Shown here one piece after another: positions 6,827 through 15,190 of a stretch of DNA of 23,239 nucleotides. Every line of letters begins with the position of its first letter. The first letter of the stretch is position 1. The stretch lies in assembly GCA_934716995.1 (NCBI GenBank), contig CAKUYO010000033.1, forward strand, positions 1 through 23,239, written 5' to 3'. Both the position numbers and the translations under genes were made by a program. The DNA is from an uncultured Bacteroidales bacterium. GTDB taxonomy: Bacteria > Bacteroidota > Bacteroidia > Bacteroidales > Paludibacteraceae. The notes under the pieces were generated by a model. The model saw only the letters and a list, made by a program, of their open reading frames with translations. It had not been told where the DNA came from and made no database searches.

Positions 6827-8659
6827 TTAGAACCCAAAGGAGAAACCTACCATAGCAGTAAAATTCCGCCCTTGGTAATACACGGGGCAGAACTTGTTCA
6901 GGTAATACTGCGCCGTGCATTTCTCCCCAGCGTCCTCACTGACAATCGTCTGCTCGAGGTTGTCATATCCCCGCGCATGGTTGTACGTAAGATTTACACG
7001 CAAGTACATATTCGGGTGCACCTCATAGATGCCATCCAATGCCACTTCATCATTGCGATAAATAGCCTTGTCAAAAGGCTTTTGGGCAATAGTCTGACTG
7101 ATACCGCCGTCTTTTCCTCCTCCGCGCAGATAAGCGTATGAGTTGTATTTCGTATCGTTGGTGTAACTGAGTTTCAAGCGCATACCGCGTATCGGACGAT
7201 ACGCCAACTCCACGTATATCGACTGTGCGTTGTCGCCCATATAATGCCCCATGTTATATCCGTTGCTTGCCCATGTCAGCACATTGATCGAATGGGTGTA
7301 GCACGCTATATACGAGCGCATAAACTCCCCTTTCATACTCAGCCCCTTCAGCGGCCATCCCGACCAGTTGAACCCCACCAAATAGGAAACAAGATTGTTC
7401 TCCGGATTGGATTTCTTCAGCCGCGACAACTTGAACTCGTCCACATAGATCGAAGTGTATAGTTGGATATGATCCCACGGTCGTACCGACAGCGACCCGA
7501 ACAACTGCGAATTCTGGTTCTCCACGTTCTTCAACCCTTTGGTCAGCAGGTGGTCGAGCGATTTATAGAAAGCAATGGGAATGAAATACGCCGCCTGTAC
7601 ATTCCGTTCGGCATAGACAATCGAATTACCTAACGAGAAAGAGACATATTTGATCGGCGTAAAAGTAAACATATTCGCCGCCATAAACTTGTTGGCAGGG
7701 CGGTGGTGTTTGTATGTACCGCCCGTGGTGGTGTTCTCCACATAGTAGTTGGTTGAATCCACCACATTCGATACAAGCCATGCATGGAAATAGTCGAATT
7801 GGAACCAGCGGCAAGGCGTGAGTTGCAGCGAAAGCATCGGCACTGCCGGATTGCGTCCCGATAGGATGTTCGAGCAGTGGTAACTTTCGCCCCAACGGAT
7901 ATTCTCCCGCTGCAAAGCAATACTGCCCCACCACGAATAAAGCGATATTCCGCCTTTCGAGTCCGAGAAATCGCCACCGTAGTTCGCCTCTTTATACTGC
8001 ACTCCGGCGAAGTTGTTCAGATAGCCCGGTTTCGTTATTTTCGCCCCGTCAATCTTGGCATCGTCACCAGCGAAATACTTGTCGCTCAATGCTGCCGTAC
8101 CATTATACGATATATCGCGCAGCGATCCCCATATACTTACATGGTGCGCAATATCCATCTTCAAATCCGCCCCCCACCAACGCTTGATAATCAGTCCTTT
8201 CTTCGATCCGTACAAATCCATTCCGAGGATCGGCTCTATCGACATCTTGAATAGTTTGTTCTTTGTCAGATACGAAAACTGCGGATTGGCAAGCGACAGG
8301 TTAAACGTGCGCCGGTCGGTATATTGCACAAAATTATTGGAGATGGTATCCCTTTCAAGTGCGAATACGTTCAGATAAAAAGTCAGTTCCTTCTTCTGCC
8401 GTTTGTCGAGCAGACTATCCGCCTGTTGTGCCTCCACCAGCATATCCGCCACCTGCTTGCGCGTGTAGGGGCGCACCGCCGTCTGGTGCGTAATGACCCC
8501 GTCCGTAATCAATTCGTCCAAATAGTCATACACTTCGGTGTACTGCATCGGAACAGGAATTGCCTGTGCCTGAGCGTACCGGCACACAAAAAAGCACAAC
8601 AATACACTCCCTATCAGGCGAAGTGTACTATTGTGCAACCTATGTATATAGCAGTTCAT
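6827..8659 (-). CDS. Wzi-like outer membrane beta-barrel protein
   Basis: This ~610-residue protein has a signal peptide (hydrophobic LIGSVLLCFFVC, then AQAQA) and many alternating beta strands, and ends in ...MVGFSFGF with C-terminal phenylalanine, the signal for BAM-mediated outer membrane insertion. The segment WGESYHCSNILSGRNPAVPM, followed by WFQFDYFHAWLVS, is reminiscent of Bacteroidota proteins annotated as capsule assembly Wzi family or RemB-like. Wzi in Enterobacteria anchors capsule to the cell surface; here a capsule role is only a family-based guess, because no capsule genes are nearby. ATG 8659 is preferred over ATG 8680 because it gives a more normal signal peptide. It is the third gene of a leftward operon. 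Confidence 0.65.
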   Translation of the reverse strand: MNCYIHRLHNSTLRLIGSVLLCFFVCRYAQAQAIPVPMQYTEVYDYLDELITDGVITHQTAVRPYTRKQVADMLVEAQQADSLLDKRQKKELTFYLNVFALERDTISNNFVQYTDRRTFNLSLANPQFSYLTKNKLFKMSIEPILGMDLYGSKKGLIIKRWWGADLKMDIAHHVSIWGSLRDISYNGTAALSDKYFAGDDAKIDGAKITKPGYLNNFAGVQYKEANYGGDFSDSKGGISLYSWWGSIALQRENIRWGESYHCSNILSGRNPAVPMLSLQLTPCRWFQFDYFHAWLVSNVVDSTNYYVENTTTGGTYKHHRPANKFMAANMFTFTPIKYVSFSLGNSIVYAERNVQAAYFIPIAFYKSLDHLLTKGLKNVENQNSQLFGSLSVRPWDHIQLYTSIYVDEFKLSRLKKSNPENNLVSYLVGFNWSGWPLKGLSMKGEFMRSYIACYTHSINVLTWASNGYNMGHYMGDNAQSIYVELAYRPIRGMRLKLSYTNDTKYNSYAYLRGGGKDGGISQTIAQKPFDKAIYRNDEVALDGIYEVHPNMYLRVNLTYNHARGYDNLEQTIVSEDAGEKCTAQYYLNKFCPVYYQGRNFTAMVGFSFGF

Positions 8660-8719
8660 TGACTGGTAAAAGTGGCTCAACCACCGCTAATGCACTGCCA
8701 AGCCACCAATCAATCGGGC

Positions 8720-9319
8720 TTATTTCTTCTTGTTGTAGCGTGCATTGAGAGCCTCTACCACCTCCGCGGTGATGTCATACCCGTCTGCGGCTTGGAGGAT
8801 ATTGTCTTTGCCTGCATTGGCAAAAATCATCTGGTAGCGACCATCGGCATTGAACTCACGCAGGAAGTTGTTGATCGTGTCCGCCAACTGCATATTCAGT
8901 TTCTGGTTCTCTACCATAATATCGTTGGTCAGTTTGGCCTCCAGTTCCTGCAAGTCGTTCTGTTTTTTTATCAAATCCTGCTGTTTCTGCTCGGCACGGT
9001 CGCGGCTCATAAATGCCCCGTTCTCCAGTTTGCGCTGAAAATCAGCCATTTCGCTTTGCAGCGTACGGGCTTTGGTGTTGAGTTTCAAGCGGGCGTCCTC
9101 CTGTTTGGTCATCAGTTTGTCCGAAGCCTCGATTGCGAACTGATACTGCGTCAGTACCGAGTCGAGATTGAGGTATGCAATGGGCAGATTGCCCTCTGCT
9201 ACGGGAGCAACCTCAGCAGAAACCGCTGTCTTGGCGGGTTTCTGCGTGAAAAAGAGTGCAAACAAGGCAATTACGGCTACTGCCAGAATAGCATCTACTA
9301 CGATTTGTGTTTTGTTCAT
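8720..9319 (-). CDS. OmpH/Skp family periplasmic chaperone-like protein
   Basis: The 199-residue protein has an N-terminal membrane segment (AILAVAVIALFALFF) acting as signal or anchor, then the OmpH strand LPIAYLNLDSVLTQYQ, a long charged coiled coil (about 65-150), and a short C-terminal strand region (YQMIFANAGKDNILQAADGYDIT). This is the Skp/OmpH fold, in which helical tentacles hold unfolded outer membrane proteins in the periplasm. The predicted membrane anchor has no obvious cleavage site, so it may stay tethered, unlike E. coli Skp. It lies between the small membrane protein gene (4 bases away) and the barrel gene, which suggests a role in delivering the encoded barrel. Confidence 0.88.
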   Translation of the reverse strand: MNKTQIVVDAILAVAVIALFALFFTQKPAKTAVSAEVAPVAEGNLPIAYLNLDSVLTQYQFAIEASDKLMTKQEDARLKLNTKARTLQSEMADFQRKLENGAFMSRDRAEQKQQDLIKKQNDLQELEAKLTNDIMVENQKLNMQLADTINNFLREFNADGRYQMIFANAGKDNILQAADGYDITAEVVEALNARYNKKK

Positions 9320-9323
9320 AAGT

Positions 9324-9533
9324 CTATATGTTTTTTACATTTATTTTCTTCTGTCCGGCTCTGCGTGCCTCGTAGTCTTGCGAGGTGGCACAATGGATTC
9401 CCCGCTCGCGCATACGTTTGTTTTCGCTGATGTGCTGGCTTGAGAAACGCCCGTTCTTCTTAAGGATGATACGCACGCATAGTAGCGCAAACGCCACACC
9501 GACCAAGGCTGTTACAATGAGTATTTCTTTCAT
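9324..9533 (-). CDS. Small single-span membrane protein, conserved type in Bacteroidales
   Basis: This 69-residue protein has one N-terminal transmembrane helix (EILIVTALVGVAFALLCVRII) followed by a basic cytoplasmic-like tail with KKNGRFSSQH and a C-terminal motif RERGIHCATSQDYEAR. Proteins with this plan seem familiar from Bacteroidales, but no function can be assigned. It is the first gene after a good promoter and is followed four bases later by the OmpH-like gene, so it belongs to the envelope operon. The motif with a single cysteine near the C-terminus is the most distinctive part. Confidence 0.75.
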   Translation of the reverse strand: MKEILIVTALVGVAFALLCVRIILKKNGRFSSQHISENKRMRERGIHCATSQDYEARRAGQKKINVKNI

Positions 9534-9554
9534 AGATACATACTATTGAGTGTA

Positions 9555-9584
9555 CAAAGGTACAAATAAAATTGGAAATACAAA
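9555..9584 (-). promoter_or_regulatory. Promoter of the small protein-OmpH-Wzi-like operon
   Basis: On the minus strand TTTG (9584-9581), an 18-base spacer and TACCTTTG (9562-9555) form a near-consensus Bacteroidota promoter. The ATG of the first gene is about 22 bases beyond the -7 box. The spacer is one base shorter than the usual 19-21. Confidence 0.75.
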
Positions 9585-9653
9585 AACAGGAACCGCATTT
9601 TGCGTGTTTTTGAATGAAAAAAGTTCCTTTCCTTATCTATATAAGCGTGTATG

Positions 9654-9685
9654 CTTGTGCGTACAATTTTTTTTCAGTACTTTTG
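9654..9685 (+). promoter_or_regulatory. Bactofilin promoter
   Basis: CTTG (9654-9657, one mismatch to TTTG), a 20-base spacer and TACTTTTG (9678-9685) fit the Bacteroidota consensus. Transcription would start near 9692, giving a leader of about 50 bases. It is divergent from the envelope operon promoter about 100 bases away. Confidence 0.75.
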
Positions 9686-9744
9686 CGTGTTAATTATGGG
9701 CATTGTCCCTGGTTATTTTTTTTACTACTGAAAAACAATACACT

Positions 9745-10095
9745 ATGGCTACAACACAACAACAAAGCGGCACTCTATACAATGCGCTGACAGCAGGAAG
9801 TAAGATTATCGGCACCATCATTGCGGACTCGGATGTCCGTATCGACGGTACCGTTGAAGGCGATTTGCAATGTACGGGGAAGGTCGTTATCGGCGAGCAA
9901 GGCAGCCTCAAAGGCACCGTAACCTGCCAGAATGCGGAGATTATGGGTAAGTTGGACGGCAAGATTCATGTCGAGCATACACTCGCGTTGCGTGCTTCCG
10001 GAAATATCAAAGGCGAAGTGGGTACCGGCACACTGATTGTCGAGCCTAACGCCATCTTCAACGGCACATGCTCTATGAATGCCGAACGCAAATAA
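9745..10095 (+). CDS. Bactofilin (polymer-forming cytoskeletal protein)
   Basis: This 116-residue protein consists mainly of a bactofilin domain: short repeated beta strands with glycine turns (IIGTIIADSDVRIDGTVEGDL, then KVVIGEQGSLKGTV and AEIMGKLDGKI) that form a right-handed beta helix. Bactofilins polymerise without nucleotides and usually organise cell shape or envelope synthesis at the inner membrane. The start ATG at 9745 (MATTQQQSG) is chosen because it follows a clear promoter; an in-frame ATG at 9703 lies too close to the promoter. The tail is short (NAERK) and polar. The divergent neighbour is an envelope operon. Downstream is a 25-bp repeat array. Confidence 0.95.
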   Translation: MATTQQQSGTLYNALTAGSKIIGTIIADSDVRIDGTVEGDLQCTGKVVIGEQGSLKGTVTCQNAEIMGKLDGKIHVEHTLALRASGNIKGEVGTGTLIVEPNAIFNGTCSMNAERK

Positions 10096-10101
10096 TCCGC
10101 C

Positions 10102-10205
10102 CTCTAACAGCGAAGCGGTCTAACTTCTAACAGCCGAAGGCGGTCTAACTTCTAACAGTCAAAGGCGGTCTAACTTCTAACATCTGTCATCTAACCTCTA
10201 ACAAC
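10102..10205 (+). repeat. 25-bp tandem array (about three units plus partial ends)
   Basis: Units beginning GCGGTCTAACTTCTAACAG start at 10115, 10140 and 10165, with partial copies on both sides (for example CTCTAACAGCGAA before, and CATCTAACCTCTAACA after). Each unit contains the sub-repeat TCTAAC. The array fills the spacer between the bactofilin and DUF1015 genes up to the start region. Confidence 0.92.
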
Positions 10206-10213
10206 ATACCACT

Positions 10214-11458
10214 ATGATTATCAAACCATTCCGCGGCATCCGTCCGCCCCAAACACTCGTTGAGAAAGTAAGCAGTCGCCCCTACGATGTGCTCAATTCG
10301 GAGGAGGCACGCCGTGAGGCGGAGGGCAACCCTATGTCGCTCTACCACATCATCAAACCCGAGATCAATTTTGCGCCGGGCACGGATGAGCACGACCCGA
10401 AGGTATATACCAGTGCCGTGGAGCATTTCCGCGAGTTCCGCGAAAAAGGCTGGCTGGTGCAGGATCCGCAGGACAAATACTATGTCTATGCACAGACGAT
10501 GAACGGGCGCACCCAGTATGGCTTGGTAGTGGCAGCATGGGTGGAAGACTATATGGAGGGGCGTATCAAAAAGCACGAACTGACCCGCAAGGACAAAGAG
10601 GAAGACCGTATGAAACATGTGCGCGTGAATAACGCCAATATCGAACCGGTATTCTTTGCCTACCCGCACCGTGACGACCTCGACCAAATCATCGCTTCCG
10701 TTACCTCGGGCGAACCCGAATACGATTTTGTAGCGGCTCCAGAGGGCTTCCGTCATACGTTTTGGGTAATCAATGATCCTGCCACAATAGAACGTATTAC
10801 GCAGATATTCAAAGAGATTCCGTCAATGTATATTGCCGACGGACACCACCGTTCCGCAGCGGCAGCCTTGGTGGGCAATGAGAAGAAACTGCAAAATCCG
10901 CACCATACGGGCAACGAAGAGTACAACTATTTCCTTGCCGTTTGTTTTCCTGATAACCAACTGAATATCATCGACTACAACCGCCTTGTACGCGACCTCA
11001 ACGGACTGACCGACGAGCAGTTTTTGGAGGCATTGCGAGCCGACTTCGAGGTGGAGAAAAAGGGCAAAGAGATCTACAAACCGCAACGCCTGCACAATTT
11101 CTCGCTCTACCTGTCGGGCGAATGGTACAGCCTGACTGCCAAACCGGGACGTTACAACGACCAGGATCCGATAGGCGTTCTGGATGTAACGATTTCGAGC
11201 AACCTCATACTTGATAAGATTCTCGGTATCAAAGACTTGCGTACCGACAAACGTATCGATTTCGTAGGCGGTATCCGCGGTCTCGGCGAACTGAAACGCC
11301 GCGTTGATTCGGGCGAAATGAAGATGGCGCTTGCCCTCTACCCCGTTACCATGCAGCAGATTATCGACATTGCCGACTCGGGCAACATCATGCCGCCCAA
11401 GACCACATGGTTCGAACCCAAACTGCGCAGCGGTCTCGTCATCCACGAACTCGTCTGA
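10214..11458 (+). CDS. DUF1015 family protein
   Basis: The 414-residue protein begins MIIKPFRGIRPP and contains the signature segments SRPYDVLNSEEAR (around 21-33), IKKHELTRKDKEEDRMKH (about 120-137) and ADGHHRSAAA (around 205-215), all typical of DUF1015 (PF06245). The family is widespread in bacteria, often next to serine biosynthesis genes, and has no firmly established function. The GHHR segment and conserved acidic residues suggest an enzyme, but this is inference. No close partner gene is present here. It is preceded by the 25-bp array and followed by a 213-base spacer with DnaA-box-like repeats. Confidence 0.92.
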   Translation: MIIKPFRGIRPPQTLVEKVSSRPYDVLNSEEARREAEGNPMSLYHIIKPEINFAPGTDEHDPKVYTSAVEHFREFREKGWLVQDPQDKYYVYAQTMNGRTQYGLVVAAWVEDYMEGRIKKHELTRKDKEEDRMKHVRVNNANIEPVFFAYPHRDDLDQIIASVTSGEPEYDFVAAPEGFRHTFWVINDPATIERITQIFKEIPSMYIADGHHRSAAAALVGNEKKLQNPHHTGNEEYNYFLAVCFPDNQLNIIDYNRLVRDLNGLTDEQFLEALRADFEVEKKGKEIYKPQRLHNFSLYLSGEWYSLTAKPGRYNDQDPIGVLDVTISSNLILDKILGIKDLRTDKRIDFVGGIRGLGELKRRVDSGEMKMALALYPVTMQQIIDIADSGNIMPPKTTWFEPKLRSGLVIHELV

Positions 11459-11595
11459 CTTCCGCCAGGGACGCGGCGCCCTCGCCCGCGGTATTTTTCT
11501 CCATTAAAAGCAACTAAAATTTCATTAAAAAGTAAGATTCGTTTTATTAAAAACAATAAGTAAAACAAAGCCTTCGACAAAGGAGAAAAGTAAGG

Positions 11596-11639
11596 AGGAT
11601 GTGCTGAGGATAACCTGTGGATAGCAGGAGGTTGGCAGG
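11596..11639 (-). repeat. 11-bp periodic element with DnaA-box-like cores, copy 1
   Basis: On the plus strand, units start at 11596 (AGGATGTGCTG), 11607 (AGGATAACCTG), 11618 (TGGATAGCAGG) and 11629 (AGGTTGGCAGG). TGTGGATAG at 11616-11624 matches the DnaA box TTATCCACA (reverse complement) in 8 of 9 positions. Over 33 bases it aligns at 24 positions with the minus strand of 22426-22458. Confidence 0.75.
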
Positions 11640-11671
11640 TGCTTGTTTTTATAAAAGATTAACATTACAGA

Positions 11672-13744
11672 ATGTATCGCAGACGAACCTATATATATAT
11701 GGTGTTGGCACTCCTCATCGGGGTGCTTTCGTCGTGTAGTATCAAGACACGTATCAAGCGGGCAGACAAGAAATATGCTATCGGCGAATACTACGATGCC
11801 GCCGACCTCTACAAGCAATGCTACGGGCGTCTCTCACCGAAAAAAGAACGTGCCTTGCGCGCCCACGTGGCGTTCTACCAAGGCGAATGTTATCGTATTC
11901 TCAACAATCCCAAGGCAACCAACGCCTACCAGAATGCCATTCGCAACCGCTACCAGGACTCTGTCGTCTATCTGCGTTATGCGCAAGCCCTTCAATATCA
12001 GGGCAAATACCGCGACGCGGACAAAAATTATCTCATCTATCTCGAAGCACACCCGCAGGATTACGTAGCCCGTGCGGGGCATTATGCCTGCGGACAAGTG
12101 GACGGCTGGCGCAAGCAGCCGAGCCGCTACAAGGTGTCGCTTGCCAAAGAGTTCAACGCCAAGCGCAGCAGCAATTTTGCCCCTGCTTTTGTGGGCGAAA
12201 ATGCGGATGCACTGATGTTTACGAGCAACCGCCAGGAGGGCAAAAGCAGCGGCAAGAAAAAACTGCAACGCCCCAGTCCGGTAACCGGTGCGCAGACTTT
12301 CCGTCTCTACTCCACCCGCAAGAACGCCGCAGGGCAGTGGGAGGACATCGCCCTTGCCGAGGGGCTGTATGGCGAGCAGGCTGAACAGACCGAACAAGAC
12401 AACGACTCCACAGGCGGCAAGTCGGCAGGCAGTGCCGAAATGGGCGTCTGCTGTTTTTCGGCAGACGGGCGCACAATGTATTTTACCTACTCCAAACCTA
12501 TCAACGGACAGGACCTCGGGGCAAAAATATACACTTCGTCGCGTGCCAGCGGCGAATGGGGCGAACCGCAGGAAGTCAAACTGTTCAACGACAGCAGTAT
12601 CACCGTCGGACACCCTTCGCTCTGCCCTACGGGCGACACACTCTATTTCGTATCCGATGCTCCGGGCGGTTTCGGCGGCAAAGACCTCTATATGGCGGAA
12701 TTGGACGGCTCCGACTGGGTCAATGTGCAGAATATGGGTCCCTCTGTCAATACGCCGGGCGACGAGATGTATCCCTGTATCCACCCGGACGGGACGCTCT
12801 ATTTTTCCTCCACGGGACACCCCGGATACGGCGGACTCGACATCTTCAAAGCCGAGCGTGATACCACTTTGCACAGCGACTCCATTGCGTGGACTATATA
12901 CAATATGGGAGCCCCTTTCAACTCCAACGGCGACGATTTCGGTATCACTTTCGAAGGAAACTCGCAAAACGGTTTCTTCTCGTCCAACCGCGGTCAGAAA
13001 AAGGGCATTGACCAAATCTACCGTTTTGTCCTCCCCGAGATGGAGTTTCTCGTCAGTGGGTTGGTTACGGATAACCGGGGCGAACCTGTCTCCGATGCGG
13101 CATTGCGCTTGGTAGGCGATGACGGCACCAACACCCGCCTGCAAGTTCACCGCAATGGTACCTACAAGATAAAAATCAAGAAAGATACCCGCTATGTGAT
13201 GCTGGCTACCGCCCGCGGCTACCTCAACGCACGCGAGAGTTTCAACACACTCAATCTGACCGACAGCAAAACCTACGAGCAGAACTTCTCCCTTGCCCCT
13301 GTCAGCAAGCCCGTTACGATGGACAATATATTCTATGAGTTCGGCAAATGGGATTTGACGCCCGCTTCCGAGCAGGGATTGCAGTCGCTGGTCAAACTGC
13401 TCAAGGACAACCCGAACATCACCATCGAACTCTCGGCGCATACCGATATGAAAGGCGATTCGGTTTTCAATGTCAATCTGTCCGAAAAGCGTGCACAGTC
13501 TGTATGCAACTACCTGATACAAAACGGCATCGAGGCGGAACGCCTGACCCCCGTCGGCTATGGCAAGCAGAAACCCGTGGTGGCAGACCAAGCCCTCCAC
13601 AACCGGTATCCCTTTATTCCGCAGGAGCAGACGCTGGACGAAACATTCATCCTCTCCCTCCCTGCCGACCAACAGGAAATCTGCAACCAGATCAACCGCC
13701 GCACCGAGTTCAAAGTCCTCCGCACAACCTACAAACTTTATTAG
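11672..13744 (+). CDS. porE: PorE-like type IX secretion lipoprotein (TPR, beta-propeller, OmpA domain)
   Basis: This 690-residue protein has the domain order of P. gingivalis PorE. The signal peptide ends in a lipobox LSSC with C22 as the lipidation site. Tetratricopeptide-like helices cover about 25-150. A PD40/WD40-type propeller follows (about 165-460) with repeats such as SADGRTMYFTY, PTGDTLYFVSD and HPDGTLYFSST. A carboxypeptidase-regulatory-like beta domain lies near 465-545. The C-terminal OmpA-like domain has AHTDMKGDSVFNVNLSEKRA and PVGYGKQKPV. In the type IX secretion system PorE is thought to link the complex to peptidoglycan. Other OmpA-TPR-propeller paralogs exist in Bacteroidota, so the exact gene name is probable rather than certain. 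The stop codon merges into a 9-bp repeat array. Confidence 0.85.
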   Translation: MYRRRTYIYMVLALLIGVLSSCSIKTRIKRADKKYAIGEYYDAADLYKQCYGRLSPKKERALRAHVAFYQGECYRILNNPKATNAYQNAIRNRYQDSVVYLRYAQALQYQGKYRDADKNYLIYLEAHPQDYVARAGHYACGQVDGWRKQPSRYKVSLAKEFNAKRSSNFAPAFVGENADALMFTSNRQEGKSSGKKKLQRPSPVTGAQTFRLYSTRKNAAGQWEDIALAEGLYGEQAEQTEQDNDSTGGKSAGSAEMGVCCFSADGRTMYFTYSKPINGQDLGAKIYTSSRASGEWGEPQEVKLFNDSSITVGHPSLCPTGDTLYFVSDAPGGFGGKDLYMAELDGSDWVNVQNMGPSVNTPGDEMYPCIHPDGTLYFSSTGHPGYGGLDIFKAERDTTLHSDSIAWTIYNMGAPFNSNGDDFGITFEGNSQNGFFSSNRGQKKGIDQIYRFVLPEMEFLVSGLVTDNRGEPVSDAALRLVGDDGTNTRLQVHRNGTYKIKIKKDTRYVMLATARGYLNARESFNTLNLTDSKTYEQNFSLAPVSKPVTMDNIFYEFGKWDLTPASEQGLQSLVKLLKDNPNITIELSAHTDMKGDSVFNVNLSEKRAQSVCNYLIQNGIEAERLTPVGYGKQKPVVADQALHNRYPFIPQEQTLDETFILSLPADQQEICNQINRRTEFKVLRTTYKLY

Positions 13745-13745
13745 A

Positions 13746-13799
13746 CTTATCAGGCTTATTAGACTTATTAGCCTTATTAGCCCTATTAGTCCCATATTT
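13746..13799 (+). repeat. 9-bp tandem array (CTTATTAGN), six units
   Basis: Units run from 13746 in 9-base steps (CTTATCAGG, CTTATTAGA, CTTATTAGC, CTTATTAGC, CCTATTAGT, CCCATATTT). The preceding nine bases, TTTATTAGA (13737-13745), carry the porE stop TAG and look like a further unit. It shares its unit and orientation with 6749-6820. Because 9 is a multiple of three, the array is open in frame and artificially extends the thyA frame upstream. Confidence 0.93.
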
Positions 13800-13805
13800 A
13801 CAATT

Positions 13806-14600
13806 ATGCAACAATACTTGGATTTATGTCGCCGTGTGCTCAACGAGGGAGTTGAGAAACACGACCGTACAGGAACAGGCACCATCTCGGTGTTTGGTCA
13901 CCAGATGCGTTTTAATCTCGAAAACGGTTTCCCGCTCCTGACCACAAAGAAACTACACCTCAAATCCATTATCTACGAACTGCTCTGGTTCCTGCAGGGC
14001 GACACCAATGTGCATTATTTGCAGGAACACGGCGTGCGTATATGGAACGAGTGGGCGGACGAGAACGGCGAACTCGGTCCTGTCTATGGGCACCAATGGC
14101 GCAGTTGGCCGGACTACAACGGCGGTACGATTGACCAGATATCCAACGTACTCAACCAGATCAAGACCAATCCCGACAGCCGCCGTATGATTGTGAGTGC
14201 ATGGAATGTAGCCGAAGTGGACAAGATGGCATTACCGCCCTGCCATTCGCTTTTTCAGTTCTATGTTGCCGACGGGCGTTTGTCACTCCAACTCTACCAG
14301 CGTTCGGCGGATATTTTCCTTGGTGTACCGTTCAACATTGCTTCGTATGCCCTTTTGCTCCAAATGATGGCGCAGGTTACAGGCTTGAAAGCGGGCGATT
14401 TCGTGCATACCTTGGGCGATGCACATATCTACCTCAACCATCTTGATCAGGTGCGCCTGCAACTCACCCGCGAACCGCGTCCCCTACCCCATATGATCAT
14501 CAATCCCGAAGTAAAAGACCTGTTCGGTTTCCACTACGAGGATTTCACCCTTGAGGGCTACGACCCGCACCCTCACATCGCCGGCGTAGTCAGCGTATAA
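13806..14600 (+). CDS. thyA: Thymidylate synthase
   Basis: The protein is 264 residues, the same as E. coli ThyA, and catalytic cysteine C146 falls at the identical position in LPPCHSLFQFYV. Other family signatures are DRTGTGT near the N-terminus, the QRSADIFLGVPFNIASYA block (phosphate and dUMP binding), and GDAHIYLNH. It converts dUMP and methylene-tetrahydrofolate to dTMP and dihydrofolate in the cytoplasm. ATG 13806 is the true start: the frame stays open upstream only because of the 9-bp repeat array. folA follows 88 bases later and recycles the dihydrofolate made here. Confidence 0.98.
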   Translation: MQQYLDLCRRVLNEGVEKHDRTGTGTISVFGHQMRFNLENGFPLLTTKKLHLKSIIYELLWFLQGDTNVHYLQEHGVRIWNEWADENGELGPVYGHQWRSWPDYNGGTIDQISNVLNQIKTNPDSRRMIVSAWNVAEVDKMALPPCHSLFQFYVADGRLSLQLYQRSADIFLGVPFNIASYALLLQMMAQVTGLKAGDFVHTLGDAHIYLNHLDQVRLQLTREPRPLPHMIINPEVKDLFGFHYEDFTLEGYDPHPHIAGVVSV

Positions 14601-14616
14601 TTTACTAACCCTAAAA

Positions 14617-14670
14617 ATCTAGAATTTCTAGAATATCTAGTTCTTCTAGAATTTATAGATCTTATAGAAA
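14617..14670 (+). repeat. 9-bp tandem array (NTCTAGAAT), six units
   Basis: Six 9-mers start at 14617: ATCTAGAAT, TTCTAGAAT, ATCTAGTTC, TTCTAGAAT, TTATAGATC, TTATAGAAA. The array fills most of the thyA-folA spacer. Several units contain the palindrome TCTAGA or a close variant. Confidence 0.92.
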
Positions 14671-14688
14671 CAAAACTCCCCCTATACT

Positions 14689-15189
14689 ATGCTTTCCATC
14701 ATCGCTGCCATCTCTGAGGAGAATGCCATCGGCAAACAGGGCAACCTGTTGTGCCATTTGCCCAACGACCTGCGCCATTTTAAGGAGATTACCCTCGGTT
14801 CGTCGGTCATTATGGGTTCTTCCACATATCTTTCTCTCCCCAAACGCCCCCTGCCCAAGCGGCAAAATATAGTCATCACGGGCAAGCAGGACGCAGTCTT
14901 CGAAGGAGCCGAGGTGGCACACTCTATAGAAGAGGCATTGGGTATGGTACGCGAGGTGGAAGAAGCGTTTGTGATTGGCGGCGGCAGTATCTACCGGCAG
15001 ATGCTGCCCTTTGCCGAAAAACTCTATATCACCCATATCCACCATAGTTGGCCCGATGCCGACACGTTCTTCCCCGAAATCCGTTCCGACGAATGGCTCC
15101 TGCAGACTGCCGAAGAGCACCCCGCCGACAAGGACAATCCCTATATCTACACCTTTGCCGAATACGTCCGCATTCCACATAACAAATAA
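14689..15189 (+). CDS. folA: Dihydrofolate reductase
   Basis: The 166-residue protein aligns along its length with DHFR: SIIAAISEENAIG, LPNDLRHFKEIT with the catalytic acid equivalent to E. coli D27, VIMG, the folate-contacting arginine in PLPKRQNIV (R57 equivalent), FVIGGGSIYRQ, and YITHIHH. It reduces dihydrofolate to tetrahydrofolate with NADPH. Two usual positions differ: the active-site Trp (E. coli W22) is Cys in LLCHLP, and the cofactor-contacting R44-H45 of MGRxT is Ser-Ser in MGSST. The gene is paired with thyA, as in many bacteria. The HAD gene region begins two bases after its stop. Confidence 0.95.
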   Translation: MLSIIAAISEENAIGKQGNLLCHLPNDLRHFKEITLGSSVIMGSSTYLSLPKRPLPKRQNIVITGKQDAVFEGAEVAHSIEEALGMVREVEEAFVIGGGSIYRQMLPFAEKLYITHIHHSWPDADTFFPEIRSDEWLLQTAEEHPADKDNPYIYTFAEYVRIPHNK

Positions 15190-15190
15190 T

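Noticed and set aside
10102..10205. Possible CRISPR array
   Set aside because: The 25-bp units are directly adjacent with no unique spacers, and no cas genes are present.
13560..13805. N-terminal extension of thymidylate synthase
   Set aside because: It overlaps the end of porE and the 9-bp array. The ATG at 13806 gives the exact length and C146 position of known ThyA.
11834..13885. 683-codon open frame on the minus strand opposite porE
   Set aside because: It lies opposite a clearly recognisable PorE-like gene. The translation shows no domain and has low-complexity stretches from the 9-bp array, so it is a codon-bias shadow.
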